Below, one piece after another: positions 52,495-61,935 of a DNA stretch of 64,000 nucleotides. The notes under the pieces were generated by a model. The model was not told the DNA's origin. It made no database searches and saw only the letters and a list, made by a program, of their open reading frames with translations. The DNA comes from Streptomyces sp. 71268 (GTDB lineage Bacteria > Actinomycetota > Actinomycetes > Streptomycetales > Streptomycetaceae). The position numbers and the translations under genes were made by a program. The stretch is taken from the NCBI RefSeq assembly GCF_029392895.1, contig NZ_CP114200.1:1889501-1953500 (forward strand), written 5' to 3'. Position 1 is the first letter of the stretch; each line of letters starts with the position of its first letter.

Positions 52495-54807
52495 TCAGGG
52501 GGTGGAGGTGACGACGGGGTTGGCGATGGTGACGTAGACGGACTGCGTGTCCACCGGCCCGACCAGTTCGTCCAGGCCGTGTAGCCGGGTGAGCAGGTTG
52601 GCCTTGCAGCGCAGGGTGGGCGCTTCCAGGAGTCGGGCCGGCAGGGAGGAGCGGGACGCGACGGGTTGGCGGCTGGCCTCGCGCAGGAAGCGGCGGAAGG
52701 CGGCGAGCAGCAGGGGCTCGTCGCCGAGCCGCTGGGCGCCGAACGCGCCGATGAGGCCGAGCACGTTGTTGACGCCCAGGTAGTAGGCGAAGCGTTCGTC
52801 GGCGACGGCGTCGGAGACGAACGTGTCGCTGGCCGCGCCGATGCCGGGCAGCCGGTGGTCGAGTTCCGTACGCCGGGACTCGCGGAAGTAGTAGCCCTGG
52901 TTGTCGCGGTAGCGGCCGCCGACGGGCCAGCCGTCGGCGTCGAGGTGGATGAGGGTGTTCTGCTGATGGGCTTCGAGCGCGACGCCGGCCGCCCCGTCCA
53001 GCCACAGGAGCGGCCAGACGACGGTGTGCAGGTAACGCAGGAACCACTCCGTCGACACGGCGCCGACGGATCGGCCGGTGCGGGCGGCCAGCCGCGTGAC
53101 GAGGGAGGCCAGCCGCGAGCGCAGCGCCCGCTGCCCCGGCCACGGGCGGGGCGAGACGAGCCCCGCGAGGCACACCACGTCGTCGTCGATCGCGATGGGG
53201 TTGTGCCGGATGATGACGTCCACGCCGGTCACGGGCTCGCCGTCGAGCCCGTCGACGGCGAGCCAGGCGGGGTCGCGGACGATGTCGAAGCCTGGCTTGC
53301 CCGGGCAGGCGGCCCGCCACTCCTTGGCCAGGCCGCTCCGTAGCAACCGGTGTACCTCGACGCCGCGCAGCAGTTCCTTGCGGAGGTTCTCGCGGCGGGA
53401 GTTGGTGATGCGTAGCCCGAGGGAGAGCTTGAGCATGGCGCGCCCGGCGGGGCGGTAGACGGTGCGCACCGACGACGTGGGGTGCCAGGGTTCGCCGGCC
53501 GGGCCGAGGTCGCGTACCAGCCCCGCGTCGGTCAGGGCCCGCACGGCGCTGCGGTGCCGGATCTCGTGCGCCTGCCAGGGGTGCAGCGGCAGGGGGACCA
53601 TGCCGTCGGGCAGCGTCGGCAGCGCGCCGGCGATCAGGGTGACGAGCCGCTCGGCGGGCACGGTGCGGCCGCGCTCGGTCCAGGCCGAGTCGGCGGCGAG
53701 TACGGAGGGGCGCACGGCCAACCAGTGCAGCGGAAACGAACCGCGCAGTTCGGGCGAGTACGCCCGGGCCTCCGCCTCGGAGAGCCCGTCGCGGCTCTTG
53801 GGCGTGGGGTGCAACGGGTGGCCGAACAGGAGCGACTGCTCGCCGTTGAGGAAGGCGCCGCTCGTGCCGGGGTCGCCCGGGGCGGCGCGGCGACCGGCGA
53901 GGAAGGCGGCGGTGCGCCGCACTGAGTCCGCGACCCGGCCCACGAGTTCGGCGCTGCCCCCGGCCGCGACCTCCGCCGCCCCGTACGCCGCCCCGTCGGC
54001 CTCCTCCCCCGGTCCGTACGCCGCCGCGTGCTCGGCGCTGAACGCGTCGGCGAGGGCGGCCGTGGCGTCGGCGACGCCGTCGACGGCGCCGTAGGCGCTG
54101 TCCAGCGCGCCGGTCGTGTCGTACGCGCCGGGGGGTGCGCCATCGCCTCCGTACGCGCTGCCCTGCGCGCCCTCGACCGGGTAGACCTCCTCCTCCCCCG
54201 GGTCGAGAGCGTCGTCCGGTGCCGCCCCGCGGTGGGCACGGTCGACCTCGCCGGCACCGTCCCCGGGAAGTGCCACCTCCGCCGAGCCCGGCGGCCTCGT
54301 GGTCCACGGCGCCGGGCCGCCGGGGAGCGAGCCGGCCTCCGGGCCGGCCCCCGAACCGGTGCCGCCAAGCGGCGCGCCGCCACGCGGCGGAGCGGCACGG
54401 CGGGCGGCCCCGTAGGCGGCCTCCCGGCTGAGTAGCGCGGCCAGGGTGGGGGCGTCCACGGCCGGGGCGTCGGTGGGGCCGCCCACCAGGGCGGGGCGGC
54501 CGAAGCGGTGCCAGCCGGTCGCCGACCAGTAGGTCACGGGGACGAGGAGGGCGAGGCCGCTGGCCGCGAGCGGAAGCCACAGCACGTCACCCTCGGGCGC
54601 CACCGTGTTCGTCTCGCGCACCCAGCACCGCAGCAGGTTCTCGACGGCCGACACGTCGGCCGCGATGTGCGGGTCGGCGTGGTCCAGCGGGTCGGAGGAG
54701 AGGGAGACGCGCCCGGCGGAAGTGACCCCGTGGCCACGGCGGGCCTGTTCGGGGACGAACGGGGCGAGAGCGCCCGACAGCGCGTCGGCTCCGGAAACTG
54801 GATTCAT
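52495..54807 (-). CDS. NIS siderophore synthetase (IucA/IucC family) with a large low-complexity insert
   Basis: The product has 770 residues against about 590 usual for the family. Residues about 135-295 are an Ala/Gly/Pro/Asp/Tyr-rich insert (AYGAVDGVADATAALADAF and similar), between the N-terminal segment and the first conserved motif GEQSLLFGHPLHPTPKSRDG. The synthetase core then reads LHWLAVRPSVLAAD, VPLPLHPWQAHEIRH, LKLSLGLRITNSRREN and FEAHQQNT-like ALEAHQQNTLIHLDADG. It catalyses one of the two condensations in the siderophore pathway. It is first in the operon. The ATG at 54807 has no clear ribosome site, and no iron box is seen upstream. Confidence 0.9.
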   Translation of the reverse strand: MNPVSGADALSGALAPFVPEQARRGHGVTSAGRVSLSSDPLDHADPHIAADVSAVENLLRCWVRETNTVAPEGDVLWLPLAASGLALLVPVTYWSATGWHRFGRPALVGGPTDAPAVDAPTLAALLSREAAYGAARRAAPPRGGAPLGGTGSGAGPEAGSLPGGPAPWTTRPPGSAEVALPGDGAGEVDRAHRGAAPDDALDPGEEEVYPVEGAQGSAYGGDGAPPGAYDTTGALDSAYGAVDGVADATAALADAFSAEHAAAYGPGEEADGAAYGAAEVAAGGSAELVGRVADSVRRTAAFLAGRRAAPGDPGTSGAFLNGEQSLLFGHPLHPTPKSRDGLSEAEARAYSPELRGSFPLHWLAVRPSVLAADSAWTERGRTVPAERLVTLIAGALPTLPDGMVPLPLHPWQAHEIRHRSAVRALTDAGLVRDLGPAGEPWHPTSSVRTVYRPAGRAMLKLSLGLRITNSRRENLRKELLRGVEVHRLLRSGLAKEWRAACPGKPGFDIVRDPAWLAVDGLDGEPVTGVDVIIRHNPIAIDDDVVCLAGLVSPRPWPGQRALRSRLASLVTRLAARTGRSVGAVSTEWFLRYLHTVVWPLLWLDGAAGVALEAHQQNTLIHLDADGWPVGGRYRDNQGYYFRESRRTELDHRLPGIGAASDTFVSDAVADERFAYYLGVNNVLGLIGAFGAQRLGDEPLLLAAFRRFLREASRQPVASRSSLPARLLEAPTLRCKANLLTRLHGLDELVGPVDTQSVYVTIANPVVTSTP

Positions 54808-55287
54808 GCGATGTGCGGCGCGTGACGGGGGCGCTGGGCCCGCGGTATGCGCCTTCCTCCTTCGTCGGCTGGCCGTGCGGGATGCGCCCAGGGCCTGGGC
54901 ATCGCGGGTGTGCGGGGGCTTGCTCGGCGCACCGTCGCCGTCGGGGCTTCGGCCATCGACCGCCGGGCACCGTTACGGCGACGGCGCGGCAACGGTGCGG
55001 AGTGGGGGTCGTGGGCGTGGCGGGGCGTTCGGGGTGGCGCCGGTGCTGGGCGATGGCGGCCTTGGGCGGTGGGCGGGGCGCGCCGTACCTACCAACGACG
55101 CGGGCGGCGCCGAATCACGGTTCGGTGGCAGATCCCTGACGTCGCGGAACCGGGGACCCGCGTTCGGCCGTCGTACGCGGCACCGGCATAGTGGGGGGCC
55201 GCCCTCCGCCAGGGCGGTACATGACACATACAGATCGCTTGTAGTCGCTTACCGAGCAGCCCGAACATTCCAGGGGGAGTTCCACCC
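54808..55287. other. Divergent intergenic region between the siderophore operon and the V8-like protease
   Basis: No credible gene was found in 480 bp. Promoters for both flanking genes must lie here, but no confident -35/-10 pair or iron box could be identified. The GGGGGAG ribosome site of the protease gene is near 55272. Confidence 0.5.
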
Positions 55288-56508
55288 ATGCCATCCATGC
55301 GTCCATCCAGCTCTCGCCAGCGCGGCAAGCGGCGGCCATCGCGCGCCCGGAACTCCTCGTCCGCGCTGACCGTGGCGGCCCTGACCGCCGTCCTGGCGCT
55401 CACCGTCGCCTCCTGTGGCCCCTCGGACGACGAGGGCAGCTCCACCCCGAGTTCGTCCGCCGAGCAGGGGTCGAACGAGCTGGCGCTGCCGAGCGACCTG
55501 AACGACAAGCTCAAGGACCTCGGCCTCGACCTGGACAAGTGGAAGGACGGGGCCTGGAAGGACTTCGACAAGGAGTGGCTGCGCGAGGCAGGCGACTTCA
55601 TCAACCCCATCATCGAGGACCTGTGGGACTCGGACCGGATGAAGGACGCCGAGGAGCCCGACCAGCCGGTTGAGGACGACATCGCCGACGACCAGGGCGT
55701 GACCGACCCCGAGCCGCAGCCGGTGGACGCGCAGCAGGTGCAGACCCCGTACAGCGCGAACGCGCCGCAGGCTGGGAAGGTCTTCTTCGACGGTCCCGAG
55801 GGCTCGATGGTCTGCTCCGCGACCGTGGTGAAGGACCCGGCGAACCCGGGCAAGTCCAACATGGTGTGGACCGCGGGCCACTGTGTGCACGCGGGCAAGG
55901 GCGGCGGCTGGTACCGCAACGTCATGTTCGTGCCCTCGTACAACGACAGCGGCTTGTCGGCGGCGGAGTTGGAGAACGCGCCCAAGGAGCAGATCGCGCC
56001 GAAGGGCCTGTGGTGGGCCGAGTGGGCGCAGACCTCCGACCAGTGGATCGAGCGGGGTGCCAAGGTGGGTGGCCAGGGCGCGCCGTACGACTTCGCCGTG
56101 CTGAAGGTCAAGCCGGAGGACGGCGGTGGCAAGTCGCTTGAGGAGACCGTCGGCGGTGCGCTGCCGGTCGAGTTCAACGCCCCGCCGGTGAAGTCGATCG
56201 CGGACATGACGGCCACCGGCTATCCGGCGGCCCCGCCGTTCGACGGCCAGTCCATGCACCAGTGCACGGACAAGCCGGGCCGGCTCTCGCTGGACACCGC
56301 GCAGCCGACGATGTACCGCATCGGCTGCCGGATGACCGCCGGTTCGTCCGGTGGCGGCTGGGTCGCCAAGGGCCAGGACGGCCAGCCGGCCCTGGTGTCC
56401 AACACCTCGATAGGCCCGGCCAACGCCACCTGGCTGGCCGGCCCGCACCTGGGCGACGAGGCGAAGGGCGTCTACAACGCGGTGAGCAAGAAGTTCGCCA
56501 GCCGGTGA
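55288..56508 (+). CDS. Lipoprotein V8-like (trypsin-fold) serine protease
   Basis: The product has 406 residues. A basic start and hydrophobic segment (ALTVAALTAVLALTVASC) end in a lipobox, so Cys43 would be lipidated and the protein anchored on the outer face of the membrane. Residues about 45-150 are acidic and hydrophilic. The catalytic triad reads His in MVWTAGHCVHAG, Asp in YDFAVLKV and Ser in TAGSSGGGWV, as in glutamyl-endopeptidase relatives. Substrate preference is unknown. A ribosome site GGGGGAG precedes the ATG. A hairpin terminator follows. Confidence 0.9.
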   Translation: MPSMRPSSSRQRGKRRPSRARNSSSALTVAALTAVLALTVASCGPSDDEGSSTPSSSAEQGSNELALPSDLNDKLKDLGLDLDKWKDGAWKDFDKEWLREAGDFINPIIEDLWDSDRMKDAEEPDQPVEDDIADDQGVTDPEPQPVDAQQVQTPYSANAPQAGKVFFDGPEGSMVCSATVVKDPANPGKSNMVWTAGHCVHAGKGGGWYRNVMFVPSYNDSGLSAAELENAPKEQIAPKGLWWAEWAQTSDQWIERGAKVGGQGAPYDFAVLKVKPEDGGGKSLEETVGGALPVEFNAPPVKSIADMTATGYPAAPPFDGQSMHQCTDKPGRLSLDTAQPTMYRIGCRMTAGSSGGGWVAKGQDGQPALVSNTSIGPANATWLAGPHLGDEAKGVYNAVSKKFASR

Positions 56509-56642
56509 GCGCGACCGCCGGGCACGCACCCCAGGGGTGAGCGCCCGGCGCGGTCGGCTCGGCGCCTGGGTTCACGGCGCCGGGCCGACCCGCGTTTCGG
56601 CCCGGCGCGGCCGAGCCGCTGAGTGCCGTACGGATACGACTA

Positions 56643-56687
56643 AGGGCCCGTTTCCTCCCCCACTGACTCGGGGAGGGAACGGGCCCT
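56643..56687. terminator. Hairpin terminator between protease and hflX genes
   Basis: AGGGCCCGTTTCCTCCCC (56643-56660) pairs with GGGGAGGGAACGGGCCCT (56670-56687) with one mismatch around a 9-nt loop, between convergent genes. Confidence 0.85.
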
Positions 56688-56831
56688 CGACGTGCTCTCG
56701 GGCTCGCGCTTCGCCGGCCCGGGACGGGCGGCGTGCCGGCCTCACACCGCGACGCTACGGCGCTGCGACTCAGGACACCGACCAGCCGGGACGGTGAAGC
56801 GGGTCAGCCGAGGAGGCCGGGGCGGCGCGGG

Positions 56832-58355
56832 TCAGGCGATGATCGTCGGGTTGCCGACGGAGCCCACGGGCACGTACGGCTGCAGTTCCGCCGCCAGCTC
56901 CGCGTGCACCCGGGCCTTGAGCAACGTGCCCTCCGACGTGTGCTCCTCGGAGATCACCTCGCCCTCGGCGTGCGTACGCGAGACCAGACCACCGCGCGTG
57001 TACGGCACCAGCACCTCGATCTCGACGCTCGGCCTGGGCAGCTCCGCGTCGATGAGCGCCAGCAGTTCCGCGAGGCCCTGCCCGGAGCGCGCCGACACGG
57101 CGATCGCGTGCGGCTCGATCCGCAGCAGCCGTTGCAGCACCACGGGGTCCGCCGCGTCCGCCTTGTTGACCACCACGATCTCCGGCACGTCGACGGCGCC
57201 CACGTCGCGGATCACCTCACGCACGGCCGCCAACTGCTCCTCCGGCGCCGGGTGCGAGCCGTCCACCACGTGCAGGATCAGGTCGGAGTCCGCGACCTCC
57301 TCCATCGTGGAACGGAACGCCTCGACGAGGTGGTGCGGCAGGTGCCGTACGAATCCCACGGTGTCGGCGAGGGTGTAGAGCCGGCCACTGGGCGTCTCGG
57401 CCCGGCGCACCGTCGGGTCAAGGGTGGCGAACAGGGCGTTCTCCACCAGCACCCCGGCGCCGGTGAGGCGGTTGAGCAGCGACGACTTGCCCGCGTTGGT
57501 GTAGCCCGCGATGGCGACGGACGGCACCTTGTGGCGCTTGCGCTCCTGCCGCTTGATGTCGCGGCCGGTCTTCATCTCGGCGATCTCCCGGCGCATCTTC
57601 GCCATCTTCTCGCGAATGCGACGCCGGTCCGTCTCGATCTTCGTCTCACCGGGACCACGGGTGGCCATACCGCCACCGCCGCCGCCACCCATCTGCCGGG
57701 AGAGCGACTGACCCCAACCGCGCAGCCGCGGCAGCATGTACTGCATCTGCGCGAGCGCGACCTGCGCCTTGCCCTCACGCGACTTGGCGTGCTGGGCGAA
57801 GATGTCGAGGATCAGCGCCGTACGGTCAACGACCTTGACCTTCACGACGTCTTCGAGGTGGATGAGCTGACCGGGACTGAGTTCACCGTCGCAGACGACG
57901 GTGTCCGCGCCCGACTCCAGCACGATGTCCCGCAGCTCCTGGGCCTTGCCGGAGCCGATGTAGGTGGCCGGGTCGGGCTTGGGGCGACGCTGGATGACGC
58001 CGTCGAGAACCAACGCACCCGCCGTCTCGGCGAGCGCCGCGAGCTCCGCGAGGGAGTTCTCGGCGTCCGCCATGGTGCCGGAGGTCCAGACGCCGACCAG
58101 TACCACGCGCTCCAGTCGAAGCTGCCGGTACTCGACCTCGGTGACGTCTTCCAGCTCGGTGGACAGGCCCGCCACGCGACGCAGGGCGGCCCGCTCGGAG
58201 CGGTCGTACTGCTCGCCGTCGCGCTCCTCGTCGATCTCATAGCTCCAGGCAACGTCCTCTTCCATCAGGGCGTCGGCCCGAAGGTTCTCGGGAAGGCGCT
58301 GCCGGTCCGAGGAATCCGCGGCGGGGAACGACTGCTGCTGGGAAGGGGTTGTCAT
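56832..58355 (-). CDS. hflX: GTPase HflX
   Basis: The product has 507 residues from the ATG at 58355 (AAGGAA upstream). The HflX N-terminal domain shows VLVGVWTSGTMADAENSLAELAAL and PDPATYIGSGKAQELRD. A Gly-rich linker (QMGGGGGGGMATRGPGETK) precedes the GTPase domain with G1 GYTNAGKSSLL, G3 DTVGF and G4 NKAD. HflX binds the 50S subunit and splits stalled or hibernating ribosomes under stress. The C-terminal domain is HflX-like and ends PVGSVGNPTIIA. It is transcribed alone. Confidence 0.95.
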   Translation of the reverse strand: MTTPSQQQSFPAADSSDRQRLPENLRADALMEEDVAWSYEIDEERDGEQYDRSERAALRRVAGLSTELEDVTEVEYRQLRLERVVLVGVWTSGTMADAENSLAELAALAETAGALVLDGVIQRRPKPDPATYIGSGKAQELRDIVLESGADTVVCDGELSPGQLIHLEDVVKVKVVDRTALILDIFAQHAKSREGKAQVALAQMQYMLPRLRGWGQSLSRQMGGGGGGGMATRGPGETKIETDRRRIREKMAKMRREIAEMKTGRDIKRQERKRHKVPSVAIAGYTNAGKSSLLNRLTGAGVLVENALFATLDPTVRRAETPSGRLYTLADTVGFVRHLPHHLVEAFRSTMEEVADSDLILHVVDGSHPAPEEQLAAVREVIRDVGAVDVPEIVVVNKADAADPVVLQRLLRIEPHAIAVSARSGQGLAELLALIDAELPRPSVEIEVLVPYTRGGLVSRTHAEGEVISEEHTSEGTLLKARVHAELAAELQPYVPVGSVGNPTIIA

Positions 58356-58689
58356 TGGTTCCTTACGTCGTGCGAGAACGGTCAGTGTCGATAACGCTCG
58401 ACCGGCCCGAACGATTCCCGGGCCGCCACCGCGTCGACACATCGATGGTCCCACGCACCGTCGCGAGGGTCACCCGGGTTTTGTCCGCTGTCCCGCTACA
58501 CGGGGCGGGGCCGCCGGGCCGCACGGGGCGCTGGAGCGAGGCCGGAGCGGGCCGTACGTGGCACTGGAGCGGGGCCCGCGGCTGACCGGTCGGCGCGGGG
58601 CTGGCGGCGGCCGCGTCGACGAAACGTTACTTGCGGCCACGGTGCGCGACGCGCCAGCCCGAGCGGGGGCTCGCTCGTGGTCAGTACGG
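58356..58689. other. Interval between hflX and the relA/spoT-type gene
   Basis: This is the hflX upstream region and the 3' flank of the downstream-reading RSH gene. No gene, repeat or clear promoter was recognised in 334 bp of very GC-rich sequence. Confidence 0.5.
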
Positions 58690-61600
58690 CTAGAGCCCCG
58701 CCGCCGCCAGCTCGTGCCCCGCGCGGACGACGTCGTACACGCTCGGCACCTGGCGCATCGCGCGCATCAGCACCGGCAGTCGGCCGGCGTCGGGCAGTTG
58801 CAGCGTGTACGTGTGCCGCACCCGCTGCTCGTACGGCGGCTCGACGGCCGCGGAGATGACCTCGGCGCCCTGTGCCGCGATGACCTCGGTGAGGTCGGCG
58901 AGCAGGTGGGGCCGGCTGAACGCCTCGGCGCACAGCGTCACGCGGTATCCGACCGGCGCCGCGTCGGCATCGGTCTGCCAGCGCACGGCGACCGGCTGCC
59001 GCCCGGCCTCGGTCATCCGCGCCACGGCGGGGCACGGCACCCGGTGCACGGTCACCGCCCGGCCCCGTACCGCGAACCCGGTGACCTCGTCGGGCGGCAC
59101 CGGCGTACAGCACCCGGCCAACCGCACCGTCACACCAGGCTGGTCCACGACCACACCGACGCTCCGTCGCCTCCCGGGGGGCGTGCCCGGTGGTGCGTCC
59201 GCAGCGGCCCGCGCGGGCGAGGCGACCGTCCGCACCGTGGCGTCGGTGTCTGTGTCGGCGTCGATGTCCGTTTCTGTTTCTGTTTCTGTTTCGGCTGGAG
59301 CATCGGCCTCGTCGCGGGCGTCGGCGTCGGCTGCCGGGTCGGCCGTTCCTGCCCCGTGGGGTGCCGTGGCGAACCGTTGCGCCTCGGGCGCGGGCCGCGC
59401 GGCGGCGGTCTTACGGTCGTCGCCTCGGGTATCCGGTTGGACGGCGCCGGCCCCGGCCTGTTCGAGCGTTACGGGCGCGTCCGCGAGCGGCTTCGTCGCG
59501 TGCAGCGGAGTGCCGCTGAGGGAGGGCGCGGGCGTGACAGGCGTGGCGGTGGGAGTGACTGGGGCACGGGAGGTCGTGGTGTCGGTCGCCGCAGCGTGGC
59601 GGCCCGGTGGCCCCTCGGCGCCCGGGACGGAGCGGGAACCGCCCCCCGGGGCGGTGCCGTCGCCGGTGACCGAACCCGGTGACTCCTCGGCGCGCGCGGC
59701 GGACGGCGGCACGAGGTCGGTGCCGCGCGCCCGTGCCTCGGCGCTGGCCGGCGCGCCGGAGGCGGTGCCTGGTACGCCGTCGGTGCTGCCGGGCGGCGCA
59801 CCGGGAGCTGGCTGGTCGGCCTGCGCGGCGCGGATGGCCGCTACGCGGCCCGGCGCCCCGGGCTCCGCGCCCCGTGCTCCGTGCGCCATGTCGTCGCTGG
59901 CGCTCCGCGCTCCGGGCTCCGTGCCCCGCGCCCCGTGCCCCGTGTCGTCGCTGGCGCCCCGTGCCCCGTGCCCCGTTGCCCCGTCTTTCGCCGTAGCGTG
60001 CACCGGAGCGGGCTGGATGTGAGACCGCTGGGCCGCGTCCGTCACGGGGCCGCCGCCCGGCCCGTGGTCCGCCGTGGCCTGCTCCGTGGTCTCGCGACCC
60101 GCTACGGCGGGCTCCCCCGCGCCGGGCACCGTGGCGCGCGGGCGGCGCGCGTTCGCCTGCGCGCTGTCCGCGTCCGAAGCGTCGGATACGGGGCCGGCGG
60201 CGCCGTGGGCGGGGTGAGGGGCGAGGTCGGGCTCGGTCGCCGGGGCCGGCCCCGTCGGCCGGTCCGACGGGGCGGCGTGGGCGGCGAGCCAGTGCGTGAT
60301 GGCGATGCGCGCGGCCGGCGTACGCGCGTGGGCGAGCCATTCCGGCGAGGGTCCGGACGACGCGGCGTCGCGCCCCGTCGCCATGAGGAACTGCACGCTG
60401 TCCCCGTCGTGCAGCATCGTGCTGAGCGTGACGAGCCGGCCATTGACCCGGGCGCCCACACAGGAGTGCCCCACCGCCCCGTACCGGGCGTACACGGCGT
60501 CCACGCAGCTCGCCCCGTCCGGGACGCTGAGGACGGTGCCGTCGGCGGCGAACACGGTGATCTCCCGGTCCTGGGCGAGGTCGTCACGGAGCGAGGACCA
60601 GAAGGCGTCCGTGTCCGACACGGCGCGCTGCCAGTCCAGCAGCCGGGACAGCCAGCCCGGCCGCGTCGGGTCCACCCGCTCGCCGTCCACGCCCTCGCCG
60701 GGACCGCCGGTCACCCCGGCGCCGCCCGCCCCGTCCGCGGCTTGGACCGCGCCTGGTTCCGCGACCTCCGCCCCGTCCGCCGTGGCGGCGTACGGGTTGC
60801 CGAGGGCCACCACCCCCGCCTCGGCGACCTTGTGCATCTGCTGGGTGCGGATGAGCACCTCGATGACCTTGCCGCCCTCGCCCGCGACGGCGGTGTGCAG
60901 CGACTGGTAGAGGTTGAACTTCGGTACGGCGATGAAGTCCTTGAACTCCGAGATGACCGGCGTGAAACACGTGTGCAGTTCGCCCAGGACCGCGTAACAG
61001 TCGGCGTCCTCCCCGACCAGCACCAGCAGCCGCCCCAGGTCCGCCCCGGACAGTTCGCCGCGTTTGCGGCGCACCCGGTACACGGAGACGATGTGCCGCG
61101 GGCGTACGAGCACCTCGGCCGCGATGCCCGCGTCGTTCAGCACCGCGCGGACGGCGCGTGCGGTCTCGGCCAGCGGGTCGGGGCGGGTGGCGTGCTCGGC
61201 GATGAGGTCGCGGGTGCCGGCGTACTCGTCCGGGTGCAGGATCGCGAAGACCAGATCCTCCAGTTCGGTCTTGAGTGCCTGCACCCCGAGCCGTTCGGCG
61301 AGGGGGATCAGCACGTCGCGGGTGACCTTGGCGATGCGGGCCTGCTTCTCCGGGCGCATGACGCCGAGCGTGCGCATGTTGTGCAGCCGGTCGGCGAGCT
61401 TGATCGACATGACGCGCACGTCGTTTCCGGTGGCGACGAGCATCTTGCGAAACGTTTCGGGCTCGGCCGCGGCGCCGTAGTCGACCTTCTCCAGTTTCGT
61501 GACGCCGTCGACGAGGTAGCGGACCTCCTCGCCGAACTCCTCCCGCACCTGATCGAGCGTCACCTCGGTGTCCTCGACCGTGTCGTGTAGGAGCGAGGCG

Positions 61601-61935
61601 GTCAAGGTCGTGGTCTCGGCACCGAGTTCGGCCAGGATGAGGGTCACGGCCAAGGGGTGCGTGATATACGGCTCGCCGCTCTTGCGCATCTGCCCACGGT
61701 GCGAGGACTCGGCGAGCTCGTACGCCCGCCGCAGCACGTCCAGGTCGGCCCCGGGGTGGTGGGCACGGTGCGCCTTGGCCACGTGCTCGATGGCGTCCGG
61801 CACCCGGCCGCGCGGTGCCGGCCCCAGCAGGGCCGCGCGACCGAATCTGCGGAGGTTGCGTAGGTCGATGAGCGGGCGGCCACGCCTCCGGCCGAACGAA
61901 CCCTGTTCTGCTGGGTTAGTGGCCTCTGCGCTCAT
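58690..61935 (-). CDS. rshA: RelA/SpoT-family (p)ppGpp hydrolase/synthetase with a 370-residue low-complexity linker
   Basis: The product has 1081 residues from the ATG at 61935, which has GGAGG upstream. The HD hydrolase domain (about 60-200) has His117-Asp118 in LLHDTVEDT and DRLHNMRTL. The synthetase domain (about 270-385) has RPRHIVSVYRVRRK, DLGRLLVLVGEDADCY and KFNLYQSLHTAV. A TGS domain covers about 455-520, and a C-terminal zinc-finger/ACT portion starts near 925 (VRLAGCCTPVPPDE). Residues about 557-924 are an Ala/Gly/Thr/Asp-rich linker with internal repeats. The usual RshA length is about 725. The synthetase G-loop lysines are replaced (RPRH for RPKH), so hydrolysis may dominate. Confidence 0.92.
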   Translation of the reverse strand: MSAEATNPAEQGSFGRRRGRPLIDLRNLRRFGRAALLGPAPRGRVPDAIEHVAKAHRAHHPGADLDVLRRAYELAESSHRGQMRKSGEPYITHPLAVTLILAELGAETTTLTASLLHDTVEDTEVTLDQVREEFGEEVRYLVDGVTKLEKVDYGAAAEPETFRKMLVATGNDVRVMSIKLADRLHNMRTLGVMRPEKQARIAKVTRDVLIPLAERLGVQALKTELEDLVFAILHPDEYAGTRDLIAEHATRPDPLAETARAVRAVLNDAGIAAEVLVRPRHIVSVYRVRRKRGELSGADLGRLLVLVGEDADCYAVLGELHTCFTPVISEFKDFIAVPKFNLYQSLHTAVAGEGGKVIEVLIRTQQMHKVAEAGVVALGNPYAATADGAEVAEPGAVQAADGAGGAGVTGGPGEGVDGERVDPTRPGWLSRLLDWQRAVSDTDAFWSSLRDDLAQDREITVFAADGTVLSVPDGASCVDAVYARYGAVGHSCVGARVNGRLVTLSTMLHDGDSVQFLMATGRDAASSGPSPEWLAHARTPAARIAITHWLAAHAAPSDRPTGPAPATEPDLAPHPAHGAAGPVSDASDADSAQANARRPRATVPGAGEPAVAGRETTEQATADHGPGGGPVTDAAQRSHIQPAPVHATAKDGATGHGARGASDDTGHGARGTEPGARSASDDMAHGARGAEPGAPGRVAAIRAAQADQPAPGAPPGSTDGVPGTASGAPASAEARARGTDLVPPSAARAEESPGSVTGDGTAPGGGSRSVPGAEGPPGRHAAATDTTTSRAPVTPTATPVTPAPSLSGTPLHATKPLADAPVTLEQAGAGAVQPDTRGDDRKTAAARPAPEAQRFATAPHGAGTADPAADADARDEADAPAETETETETDIDADTDTDATVRTVASPARAAADAPPGTPPGRRRSVGVVVDQPGVTVRLAGCCTPVPPDEVTGFAVRGRAVTVHRVPCPAVARMTEAGRQPVAVRWQTDADAAPVGYRVTLCAEAFSRPHLLADLTEVIAAQGAEVISAAVEPPYEQRVRHTYTLQLPDAGRLPVLMRAMRQVPSVYDVVRAGHELAAAGL
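59164..60267 (-). repeat. Repeat-rich linker of the RSH protein
   Basis: This is the coding region of the expanded linker. It includes (TTTCTG)3 at 59271-59292 encoding Glu-Thr pairs. Diverged copies of a CGGGGCACGGAGC-type word fill about 59855-59990 and encode GHGARG / SDD repeats. A 17-bp word at 59855-59871 recurs in inverted orientation at 63250-63266. Confidence 0.8.
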
